Source: JBBIJR01 sp037445875
GTDB taxonomy: Bacteria; CLD3; SB21
Assembly: GCA_037445875.1 (NCBI GenBank)
Contig: JBBIJR010000025.1
Location: forward strand, 1-44,544
Reading direction: 5' to 3'
DNA length: 44,544 nt
A program made the translations under genes and the position numbers. The notes under the pieces were generated by a model that searched no databases, had not been told where the DNA came from, and saw only the letters and a list, made by a program, of their open reading frames with translations. Shown one piece after another: positions 1 to 6,105 of this stretch. Position 1 is the first letter of the stretch, and every line of letters starts with the position of its first letter.

Positions 1-366
1 CCAGAGCGCCACCTTTCCGACGAGGTCCAGCGTGTTGCGTGTGTTGAATAGGACGTCACCCCGTCGCAGGCGATGTTCGTCTTGGGGCCTTATGCCGGGC
101 GTGACGAACTCCACCTTGGTGAGATCGAAGCTGCCGCGACCGACGTTTCCCATCTTCATCAGAGGAAAGTCGGTCTCAAGCTCGCTATTGGGGTAGTTGC
201 CTCCAAGACGACCTCTGACCAACACTGCACCGAGCGACTTCACTGTCCAGTCGACAGGCAGCGTCCCAAGTTCGGTACGCTTGTACCCCGGCGGCACGTC
301 CTGCGCTTGCGCCTTCACGCCATGGCGCGGCGCATCATCCCTGACCTGTACCGCATCGCTCGTCAT
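1..366 (-). CDS. hsdS: Type I restriction enzyme specificity subunit HsdS (N-terminal part, runs off window)
   Basis: The reverse strand from position 366 translates without a stop to the window edge, giving about 122 residues. It contains the recognisable opening of an HsdS target-recognition domain: a GYKRTELGTLPVDW segment followed by MKMGNVGRG and GDVLFNTRNT. HsdS reads the DNA sequence and docks on HsdM to form the methyltransferase core. The ATG at 366 overlaps the hsdM stop in an ATGA arrangement, so the two are translationally coupled. The second recognition domain and any hsdR lie to the left of the window. The call is firm from the family-typical segments and the hsdM partner. Confidence 0.88.
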   Translation of the reverse strand, partial: MTSDAVQVRDDAPRHGVKAQAQDVPPGYKRTELGTLPVDWTVKSLGAVLVRGRLGGNYPNSELETDFPLMKMGNVGRGSFDLTKVEFVTPGIRPQDEHRLRRGDVLFNTRNTLDLVGKVALW

Positions 367-2813
367 CCCCACGCGAGCCCCATCTTCTTCAGGTGCCCCT
401 CGACCTTGGCGCTCAGCGCCTCGACCTCACGCTCCAGCTCGGGCAGCGGCCGGGCATAGCGCTCCTCCAGCTCCTTCACGCGCCCGGCGAGCTGCTGGGT
501 CACCCGTTGCACCTCGCCGTCGATGGCGGCTTGCAGGGAGGCGAGCCACTTGTCCTCGACCACCAGCGTCTTGATCTCCGCCTCGGTGAGCTTGCCGTAA
601 CGGGCCAGCACCTTCTCGTCGAGCGCGGCCTGGGCCTCCTTCACGGCCCTGGCAGCGTCGGACTCCGCGTCGATCAGGGCGAGGCAGCGTTCGAGAGCCT
701 CGCGCTCTTCGTCGCTCTCCGCCTCGCCGGCGATGGCCTTGAGCCGGTCCTTGACGCCGCCCTTGGTGACCTTGCCCTTGTCGTTGGTGGCCTCGGAGAG
801 CAGCCCTTCCTCGCCGCTGTGCTCCTCGACGAACTCCTCCAGCGCCTGCGCCGCGGCCTCCTGCTTCGCCTGCAACGCCTCGACGGCGGCCTGTTCCTTC
901 GCGAAGAAGCGCGCGACGACGAGCGCGGGCGGCACCAGGTCCATCTTGTACTTCTTGCGCCCGATGCTGAGGTCGGGCGTCTCCTTGATGTTGCGCGCCT
1001 TGTCTTCGACGATCCCGCGCGGCCTGGCGGCCTCCTGCCAGCCGTCGGCGGCGATGAGATAGACGTCGTCCTGCATCGTCTCGGCCCAGTAGTCCATGAG
1101 CCGCTGGTAGACGTCGTAGCGGCTCACGAGCGGCAGGTCGGCGAAGCGGACGAGCAGGTCCTCGGACAGGCGGTGGATCAGCTCGCGCGGCCGGTCGTCG
1201 ATCTTGATGCCCCGGAGCGCGGGCGCGTGGGCGGCGCGCCAACCCTCGAACACGCCCGCCACGCGTTCGGCGAAGGCCTTGAACTCCGGATGGCCGGTCA
1301 CGGTGGCCTTGAGCTCGTGCGCGGGAACGCGCGGCTCGCGGTAGCCCTCGCGGCCGTTGTCCTGGAAGAGTGCCTTGCGCAGGGTCGGGAACACGCGCCA
1401 CCAGGCATCCAGCGCGTCGATGTCACGGACCGGGATGCCGCCGTTCAGGTGCGCGTCGAGGTCGTGCAGGTCCTCGGGCTCGCTCGCGTCGATGTAGCGC
1501 GGGAGGTTCAGGTTGTAGTCGTTCGCCGGGCTGGCGATCTCGGCCACCGGCACCATGCGCGAGTACCGCGGCACCTCGATCTGGCGTGTGAACACGTCCA
1601 CGATCTTGTGGATGTCCTGGCTGCGCAGGCGGTTCTTGTTGCCGTCCTTGAGGAAGCCCTTGCTCGCGTCGACCATGAAGATGCCCGTGCGGGCGTGGGC
1701 GTGCTCCTTGTCGATCACCACGATGCAGGCCGGGATGCCGGTGCCGTAGAAGAGGTTGGCCGGCAGCCCGATGATGCCCTTGATCAGGCCGCGCTTGACG
1801 AGGTTCCTGCGGATGTCGGCTTCCCGGTTGCCGCGGAACAGCACGCCGTGGGGCAGGATGATGGCGCCCTTGCCGGTGCTCTTGAGCGAAGCGACGAGGT
1901 GCAGCAGGAAGGCGTAGTCGCCGTTCTTGGCCGGGGGAATGCCGTACTCGAAGCGCCCGAACTCGTCGTGGGCCGGGTCGATGCCGCTCGACCAGGCCTT
2001 GGCGGAGAAGGGCGGATTGGCGACGGCGAAGTCGAAGGTCTTAAGGCCGCCGTTCTTGTTCTTGAAGTTCGGCGCGGAAAGCGTGTTGCCGCGCCACAGC
2101 TCGGCGGTCGGGTGGCCGTGCAGGATCATGTTCATGCGCGCCAGCGCCCAGGTGGCCACATCCATCTCCTGGCCGTAGATGGCGAGCTTCGGGGTTCCGG
2201 CTTCGTCGGCGGCCTTGATGAGCAGCGAACCCGATCCGCAGGTGGGGTCGTAGACGGTGGGCTCGCGCAACTCGCGGGCCCGCTCGATGCCGATGACCTG
2301 CGCCATGATGCGCGAGACCTCGGCCGGGGTGTAGAACTGACCCTTGCTCTTGCCACTCTCGGTGGCGAAGTGGCGCATCAGGTACTCGTAGGCGTCGCCC
2401 AGCAGGTCGTCGCCCTCGGCCCGGTTGGCGCGGAAGTCGAGGCCGTCGAAGATCGCCACCAACTTCGAGAGCCGGTCTTGCATCTCCTTGCCCGAGCCGA
2501 GCTTTCCTTCGTCGTTGAAGTCCGCCTGGTCGATGACGCCCTTGAGGTCGTTGGCCTCGGCGAGTGTTGCAATGATCTTGTTGACCTTGTCGCCGATCTC
2601 CTTGTCGCCTTTCAGCGCGACCATGTCGGCGAAGCTCGCGCCCTTCGGTACATGGATCAGCGAGCCCTTGGCGTTCGCCGCCTTGTCCGACACGTACTTC
2701 ATGAACAGCAGCGTCAGGACGTAGTCCTTGTACTGCGAGGCGTCCATGCCGCCGCGCAGTTCGTCGCAGGACTGCCAGAGGGAGGAGTAGAGCTGGGATT
2801 TCTTAAGAGCCAT
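363..2813 (-). CDS. hsdM: Type I restriction-modification DNA methyltransferase subunit HsdM (long form)
   Basis: 816 residues. The N-terminus (MALKKSQLYSSLW) starts an HsdM_N helical domain. The N6-adenine methyltransferase core follows, with the AdoMet motif DPTCGSGSLL and the catalytic NPPF motif (FAVANPPFSAKAW). After about residue 480 comes a long extension, ending in a charged coiled-coil-rich region; common HsdM proteins are around 500 residues, so this is the long form. It transfers methyl groups to adenine at the site chosen by HsdS. The ATG lies only 44 bases beyond the R' box of an integron attC site (2857-2863). The short gap contains an inverted repeat, GTCACTTGGTGAC (2839-2851), that could be an operator or simply chance. 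Confidence 0.93.
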   Translation of the reverse strand: MALKKSQLYSSLWQSCDELRGGMDASQYKDYVLTLLFMKYVSDKAANAKGSLIHVPKGASFADMVALKGDKEIGDKVNKIIATLAEANDLKGVIDQADFNDEGKLGSGKEMQDRLSKLVAIFDGLDFRANRAEGDDLLGDAYEYLMRHFATESGKSKGQFYTPAEVSRIMAQVIGIERARELREPTVYDPTCGSGSLLIKAADEAGTPKLAIYGQEMDVATWALARMNMILHGHPTAELWRGNTLSAPNFKNKNGGLKTFDFAVANPPFSAKAWSSGIDPAHDEFGRFEYGIPPAKNGDYAFLLHLVASLKSTGKGAIILPHGVLFRGNREADIRRNLVKRGLIKGIIGLPANLFYGTGIPACIVVIDKEHAHARTGIFMVDASKGFLKDGNKNRLRSQDIHKIVDVFTRQIEVPRYSRMVPVAEIASPANDYNLNLPRYIDASEPEDLHDLDAHLNGGIPVRDIDALDAWWRVFPTLRKALFQDNGREGYREPRVPAHELKATVTGHPEFKAFAERVAGVFEGWRAAHAPALRGIKIDDRPRELIHRLSEDLLVRFADLPLVSRYDVYQRLMDYWAETMQDDVYLIAADGWQEAARPRGIVEDKARNIKETPDLSIGRKKYKMDLVPPALVVARFFAKEQAAVEALQAKQEAAAQALEEFVEEHSGEEGLLSEATNDKGKVTKGGVKDRLKAIAGEAESDEEREALERCLALIDAESDAARAVKEAQAALDEKVLARYGKLTEAEIKTLVVEDKWLASLQAAIDGEVQRVTQQLAGRVKELEERYARPLPELEREVEALSAKVEGHLKKMGLAWG

Positions 2814-2856
2814 CGATCAGGGTCGCTTCCACGGTGGCGTCACTTGGTGACCTTCT

Positions 2857-2958
2857 GCATAACGTCTCGCCGCTCAGCCGCGAGCGGCGCGGCCCATGGT
2901 ACCGCACTCGGAGCTCGCGCGCCCCGCGCCGCTCGTCGGCTGCAGCGGCGTGTTAGGC
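2857..2958 (-). other. Integron attC recombination site of cassette 2
   Basis: On the minus strand the site opens with R'' GCCTAAC (2952-2958, a perfect RYYYAAC) and closes with R' GTTATGC (2857-2863, one mismatch to GTTRRRY). The inner arms pair as CGCCGCTGCAGCCG against CGCCGCTCAGCCG, differing by one inserted G, the extrahelical base expected of a folded attC. The central part is long and GC-rich, giving 102 bp in total, within the known attC size range. The TAA of the upstream cassette gene lies inside R''. Confidence 0.82.
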
Positions 2959-3534
2959 GGTCTCCTTCAGATATTCCCGTCCCTTTTCGGTAATCTCCCA
3001 CACGCCGCGCGGACTGCCGCTCTTGAGAAGACCTTCGTTCACCATTGAGTTCCGTGCCCATTGGGCGGCATTCCGCCACCGTGGGTTGTGGGGATCGGAA
3101 GCGAGTGGTTCAAAGTCCACGTCTCGTAGGATTCCCTTCATCTCCTCGCGCACCTCCTCCAGTACCTCGCCAACCTGTCCGGATCCGCCCCGGCGTTCAA
3201 GGACACGGAGAATCGGTCGATAGTAGGCATCCTCAGGGGTCCGAAGACCACGCCGCAGACGACCCAGGTTCCGACGACTTTCGGTTGTCTCAGCATCCTC
3301 TGCCTCTTCGTCGGCAACTGGAACCAGGCGATCCCACTCACGCCGCAATGCGGCGAGCTTGTCCCGATACGCGGTGAGCTGAGCTGCCTGTTCGAGGGCT
3401 TCCCGAGCACGATCATAATCGCGGGCTTCAAACGCCCGCGACCCGACTCGATTCGTAAAGTCAATCTCTGTCTCGATTTCCTCGAGTAGAATCTCGAATG
3501 CCGCCACAACATTCGTGGGATTGTTCTGGATCAT
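2953..3534 (-). CDS. Cassette 2 gene: Mrr N-terminal-like winged-helix protein
   Basis: 193 residues from the ATG at 3534, chosen because GGAGAG sits 9 bases upstream and because longer versions would read through the attC site. The N-terminal half is acidic and helical, with a LEEIETEIDF segment and a TPR-like stretch. The C-terminal ~90 residues (from YYRPILRVLERRGG through WARNSMVNEGLL to WEITEKGREYL) match the Mrr_N winged-helix domain. That domain normally precedes the nuclease domain of Mrr-type restriction enzymes. No nuclease domain is present, so the likely role is DNA binding rather than cutting. Its stop codon lies inside the attC R'' box, as is usual for cassette genes. Confidence 0.75.
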   Translation of the reverse strand: MIQNNPTNVVAAFEILLEEIETEIDFTNRVGSRAFEARDYDRAREALEQAAQLTAYRDKLAALRREWDRLVPVADEEAEDAETTESRRNLGRLRRGLRTPEDAYYRPILRVLERRGGSGQVGEVLEEVREEMKGILRDVDFEPLASDPHNPRWRNAAQWARNSMVNEGLLKSGSPRGVWEITEKGREYLKETA

Positions 3535-3556
3535 CGCAGTGTTCTCTCCGCTATCC

Positions 3557-3628
3557 GCCCAACGCCGCCCATAAGCCGCGCGAACGAAGCGCAGCGTAGT
3601 GAGCGTCGGCTTGATGGGCTGGTTAGCT
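3557..3628 (-). other. Integron attC recombination site of cassette 1
   Basis: On the minus strand R'' is AGCTAAC (3622-3628), containing the stop codon of the cassette gene, and R' is a perfect GTTGGGC (3557-3563). The inner arms GCCCATCAAGCCG and GCCCATAAGCCG pair with a single extra C, the extrahelical base that gives attC its strand polarity. Total 72 bp. R'' does not pair well with the present R' because that R' belongs to the next cassette. It pairs perfectly with GTTAGCT at 4205-4211, the other end of its own cassette. Confidence 0.88.
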
Positions 3629-4186
3629 GCCTGATTGGAATAATTTGCGAAAATCAATTCCGACCCCGGAGATATTTGGTTCAAGAATTACTGCATCGGC
3701 GATTCGTCGCAACCTATTTTTGTTAATTGTCTTTGCGATAGCAAAGCCTGAAAGCTTTTTCTTCTCTTTGATGTCGTTGAATATCGATTTTATGAGTTGG
3801 ATTACATCGTCTGTTGTCTTACACGCAGCCTTCAGCGGAATGAGCAATAGCTTGTCATTAATTTCGCCGGAGTTGCGATATTCTTCATTGTGCTCTCTAA
3901 AATATGAAGGCGTGAGTGTTGTTATAAGAATGGCCGGTAGAATGCGTTCGCCATCTTCGCCGTTAATCCCATGCCATGAAAAGACGTCATTTGCGAAGTG
4001 AATCGGTTCGATTCCTGCGACCACTACTGATCTTGTTTGTGATGCCATTCGTGCCATGTTGGTGAAATTGGCAACCAGGGCATCCGTCAGTGGTTCCTTC
4101 CATCCATAATCCAGAACGTAAATAAAATAGTCCCGTCCATCGTCCGTGTTTGGAAGATTTCCAAGGTTGTGTACGTGAAGTCCCAT
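3623..4186 (-). CDS. Cassette 1 gene: protein of unknown function
   Basis: 187 residues, beginning MGLHVHNLGNLPNTDDGRDY. I chose the ATG at 4186 because GGGAG lies 7-8 bases upstream. The only longer ATG (4216) lies on the other side of the recombination crossover at 4210/4211 and so would not belong to the circular cassette. I do not recognise a family. The sequence is soluble, mixed alpha/beta in character, with a conserved-looking FSWHGINGEDGE segment, a PAILITTLTPSYF strand region and a lysine-rich stretch (IKEKKKLSG). Its base composition is visibly more AT-rich than the flanking genes, as expected of a recently captured cassette. The stop codon falls in the attC R'' box. Confidence 0.8.
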   Translation of the reverse strand: MGLHVHNLGNLPNTDDGRDYFIYVLDYGWKEPLTDALVANFTNMARMASQTRSVVVAGIEPIHFANDVFSWHGINGEDGERILPAILITTLTPSYFREHNEEYRNSGEINDKLLLIPLKAACKTTDDVIQLIKSIFNDIKEKKKLSGFAIAKTINKNRLRRIADAVILEPNISGVGIDFRKLFQSGS

Positions 4187-4204
4187 ATACTGTCTCCCTG
4201 AAGC

Positions 4205-4323
4205 AGCTAACTTCATTTATCTACCTCTAATCTACCTAATCCCCTTCAATAAACAAAATAATTGCTTGGAAACAGATAACACGCTATTTTCGGGTGTTAT
4301 CTGTCTGTCAGCCTCATAATTAT
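4205..4323 (-). other. attI region with cassette 1 junction
   Basis: The first cassette joins the integron platform at GTTAGCT (minus strand, 4211-4205), with the crossover expected between G and TT. The remaining ~110 bases up to the integrase start are AT-rich and hold no gene. They should contain the integrase-binding sites of attI, the integrase promoter and probably the cassette promoter Pc. I see only weak sigma70-like matches pointing towards the cassettes (TTGTTT then TAGATT on the minus strand, about 16 bases apart), so Pc is not assigned. Confidence 0.65.
4262..4304 (+). promoter_or_regulatory. Candidate intI promoter overlapped by an 11-bp inverted repeat
   Basis: TTGCTT (4262-4267) and TATTTT (4285-4290) are 17 bases apart, a plausible sigma70 promoter for the integrase. 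A perfect inverted repeat, ACAGATAACAC (4272-4282) and GTGTTATCTGT (4294-4304), flanks the -10 box, one arm in the spacer and the other at the expected start site. This placement fits a repressor operator. No CTGT-N8-ACAG LexA box is present, unlike many SOS-controlled integrons. Confidence 0.45.
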
Positions 4324-5307
4324 ATGAAAAAATCGCCCTTTCTCGATCGCGTGCGGGACGTGATCCGGGTTCGACACTTGTCGTACCAAACGGAAAAGTC
4401 CTACCTGGACTGGATCTACCGGTTCATTGTCTTCCACAATAAACAACACCCGACCGCTCTCCATGAATCCCACCTGGCCGCCTTCCTGACGTTCCTCGCC
4501 CGCGAACGAAAGGTATCACCCTCCACGCAAAACCAGGCCCTGCAGGCCATCCTCTTCCTCTATCGCGACGTCCTCCAAAAACCGCTCGAACGCATCGACT
4601 TCCTCCGCTCCAGCCGACCCCTACGGCTCCCGGTCGTGCTTTCCAAAGAAGAAGTCCGCCGGCTCTTCAACGAACTCAAGGGTGAACCGCGCTTGATGGC
4701 CTCGCTGCTCTATGGCTGCGGTCTGCGCCTCGCGGAATGCCTCACCCTGCGCGTCAAAGACGTCGATGTCGAAAGACGTACCCTCACGGTCCGGGCCGGC
4801 AAAGGCGACAAGGACCGCAACGTGGCACTCCCGCTGTCGATACTCGAAGCGCTGAACGCTCATCTGAGTCTGCTCAAGCTCAAACACCAGTCCTGGCTGA
4901 AGGACGGCTTCTGCGGCGTGGCGCTCCCGGACGGCATCGATCGCAAGTATCCCAAAGCCAGACTGCAATGGACATGGATGTTCGTTTTCCCCTCGGAACA
5001 TCCATCCATGGATCCGCGATCCGGCCAATGCCGGCTCTTCCACCGCTCCGAAAGTTTTCTGCAACGGCCTATCAAAGATGCCGTTCACCGGGCCGGTATC
5101 CCCAAACCGGCCAGCTGCCACACCCTCCGCCATTCGTTCGCTACCCATCTCCTCGAAAAAGGCTACAATATCCGCATCGTGCAGGAACTCCTCGGACACC
5201 GCGATGTCCGTACCACCATGGTCTATACGCACGTGAGCCACTTACCCAAAGCCGTCACCAGTCCCCTCGACGACCTGCCGCCGACGCCGTTGCAGGTGCA
5301 TTCGTAA
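4324..5307 (+). CDS. intI: Integron integrase IntI (tyrosine recombinase)
   Basis: 327 residues from the ATG at 4324 (MKKSPFLDRVRDVIRVRHLS). The N-terminal SAM-like core-binding domain is at about residues 1-95. The catalytic domain carries the first arginine in GCGLRLAECLTLR and the box II residues in HTLRHSFATHLLEKG. It also has GHRDVRTTMVYTH, with the nucleophilic tyrosine. Between them is the insertion that separates IntI from XerC/D (from LPDGIDRKYPKA to WMFVFPS). IntI recombines folded single-stranded attC sites with attI. The gene diverges from the cassette array and lacks a strong ribosome-binding site. An upstream in-frame GTG (4294) is possible but less likely because it lies inside the inverted repeat. 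Confidence 0.95.
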   Translation: MKKSPFLDRVRDVIRVRHLSYQTEKSYLDWIYRFIVFHNKQHPTALHESHLAAFLTFLARERKVSPSTQNQALQAILFLYRDVLQKPLERIDFLRSSRPLRLPVVLSKEEVRRLFNELKGEPRLMASLLYGCGLRLAECLTLRVKDVDVERRTLTVRAGKGDKDRNVALPLSILEALNAHLSLLKLKHQSWLKDGFCGVALPDGIDRKYPKARLQWTWMFVFPSEHPSMDPRSGQCRLFHRSESFLQRPIKDAVHRAGIPKPASCHTLRHSFATHLLEKGYNIRIVQELLGHRDVRTTMVYTHVSHLPKAVTSPLDDLPPTPLQVHS

Positions 5308-5393
5308 ACAGAGCCTTTAGAACTGACCTCACCCCATAAGAGCCGCAACCACTCGAAAATGCATAAGAAAAGCTTTGTGCGTTGAGAAAAAAA

Positions 5394-5438
5394 GAAGCTT
5401 CGCCTTAAGTGTATTAATAACCTACACTAAGGTGCTTC
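5394..5438. repeat. Imperfect hairpin downstream of intI
   Basis: GAAGC and CCTTAAGTGTA (5394-5412) pair with TACACTAAGG and GCTTC (5423-5438), with one bulged A and an unpaired TTCG patch. It lies 90 bases after the integrase stop and has no T-tract, so it may be a weak terminator or only a decayed repeat. The rest of 5308-5497 shows no gene. Confidence 0.4.
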
Positions 5439-5497
5439 AAGCCGGCCTGATCCGCAACCGGCCCCATGACACGCCAGACAAACTCGCTGTTTTTTTC

Positions 5498-5526
5498 TTG
5501 ACATCTATTCATTGTTACTATATATT
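5498..5526 (+). promoter_or_regulatory. Sigma70-type promoter of marR
   Basis: A consensus -35 box TTGACA (5498-5503) is followed after exactly 17 bases by TATATT (5521-5526). Transcription would start near 5533 and lead into the marR gene and the cytochrome/rhodanese genes behind it. Confidence 0.75.
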
Positions 5527-5550
5527 AATGTCAGTAGCATTGAATATGTA

Positions 5551-5570
5551 TTATCAATCGTTAGTGATAA
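5551..5570. promoter_or_regulatory. Palindromic operator candidate before marR
   Basis: TTATCA (5551-5556) and TGATAA (5565-5570) form a palindrome with an 8-base centre, 3 bases before the marR ATG and downstream of its start site. Size and position suit autorepression by a dimeric MarR protein. The half-site GATAACA also occurs in the inverted repeat at the intI promoter. Confidence 0.55.
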
Positions 5571-5573
5571 CAA

Positions 5574-6047
5574 ATGGTTAGCGGGTTGACACAGGATTCC
5601 GACGAGCAGCTGAGGCGGCACGCGGAGGAGCTGGCCAATCTGGTCTTTCAACTGCTCGCCGATTGCCATGAGAAGGAGAGCCGGATTGCGGAACGCCACG
5701 GACTGACGCCGGCGGAATTTCGGTTCGTGCGGGTGTTCAGGAAGATCGAGTCGGCCAGCAACAAGGACATCGCGGAAAAGATGGGCCTGACCCCCGGACG
5801 ACTCTCCCGCATCCTCGACGGACTGCGGCGAAAACACTACGTCTCCCGCAAAGAAGATCCGGCGGACCGGCGGAACGTGCTGGTCACGCTCACGGCCAAA
5901 GGCAAGAATCTCGTGGAGTCGATCGAAACAGACTACGTCCAGGCCCACGCGGATATCCTGAAGAAGATGAACGTTCCTCACAAAGACCTGGTCGGCGGCA
6001 TGTCGGAGTTCCTGACCGCCGTGCGCCAATGGTTGGAGAAGAAATAG
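5574..6047 (+). CDS. MarR-family transcriptional regulator
   Basis: 157 residues, typical MarR length. The winged-helix core runs from about residue 40 to 110: ERHGLTPAEFRFVR, then SNKDIAEKMGLTPGRLSRIL as the recognition helix, then the wing KEDPADRRNVLVTLTAKG with its conserved DxRxxxVxLT pattern. N- and C-terminal helices form the dimer interface. No strong ribosome-binding site precedes the ATG, which abuts the palindromic operator. The next gene (cytochrome) begins 58 bases downstream on the same strand, so the regulator probably controls the cytochrome-rhodanese pair and itself. The inducing signal cannot be deduced. Confidence 0.9.
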   Translation: MVSGLTQDSDEQLRRHAEELANLVFQLLADCHEKESRIAERHGLTPAEFRFVRVFRKIESASNKDIAEKMGLTPGRLSRILDGLRRKHYVSRKEDPADRRNVLVTLTAKGKNLVESIETDYVQAHADILKKMNVPHKDLVGGMSEFLTAVRQWLEKK

Positions 6048-6105
6048 CTATATTTTTTTGCACGTGATGAGGATAATCACATCTCATTATTCTTGGAGTG
6101 AACTT

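Larger units (their letters stand above)
2857..5307. mobile_element. Integron: integrase plus a two-cassette array
   Basis: The integrase gene (plus strand) and the cassette genes (minus strand) diverge from a shared attI region, the standard integron layout. Cassette 1 spans 4210 down to the attC1 crossover near 3563, and cassette 2 from there down to the attC2 crossover near 2863. Both attC sites have R boxes, paired inner arms with one extra base, and a cassette stop codon (TAA) inside the R'' box. Cassette 1 is self-consistent: its R'' (AGCTAAC, minus strand) is the exact complement of G plus its own first six bases, TTAGCT. Whether hsdM/hsdS to the left form a third cassette cannot be decided here. 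The element may be a chromosomal rather than a mobile integron. Confidence 0.88.

Noticed and set aside
2814..2956. The GC-rich stretch before hsdM as a simple terminator or random low-complexity DNA
   Set aside because: The R boxes, paired arms with a single extra base and the stop codon inside R'' fit an attC site much better.
393..2993. A very long plus-strand open frame opposite hsdM (866 codons)
   Set aside because: It is the mirror of the GC-biased codon use of hsdM, has no ribosome-binding site and no family-like sequence; hsdM itself is unmistakable.
3534..3684. Extended start of the Mrr-like cassette gene at 3684
   Set aside because: The extension would be translated from the attC site and the previous cassette, and a well-placed GGAGAG supports the ATG at 3534.
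4262..4310. LexA (SOS) box at the integrase promoter
   Set aside because: The CTGT and ACAG elements present are in the opposite order from a CTGT-N8-ACAG box, and belong to a longer perfect inverted repeat.
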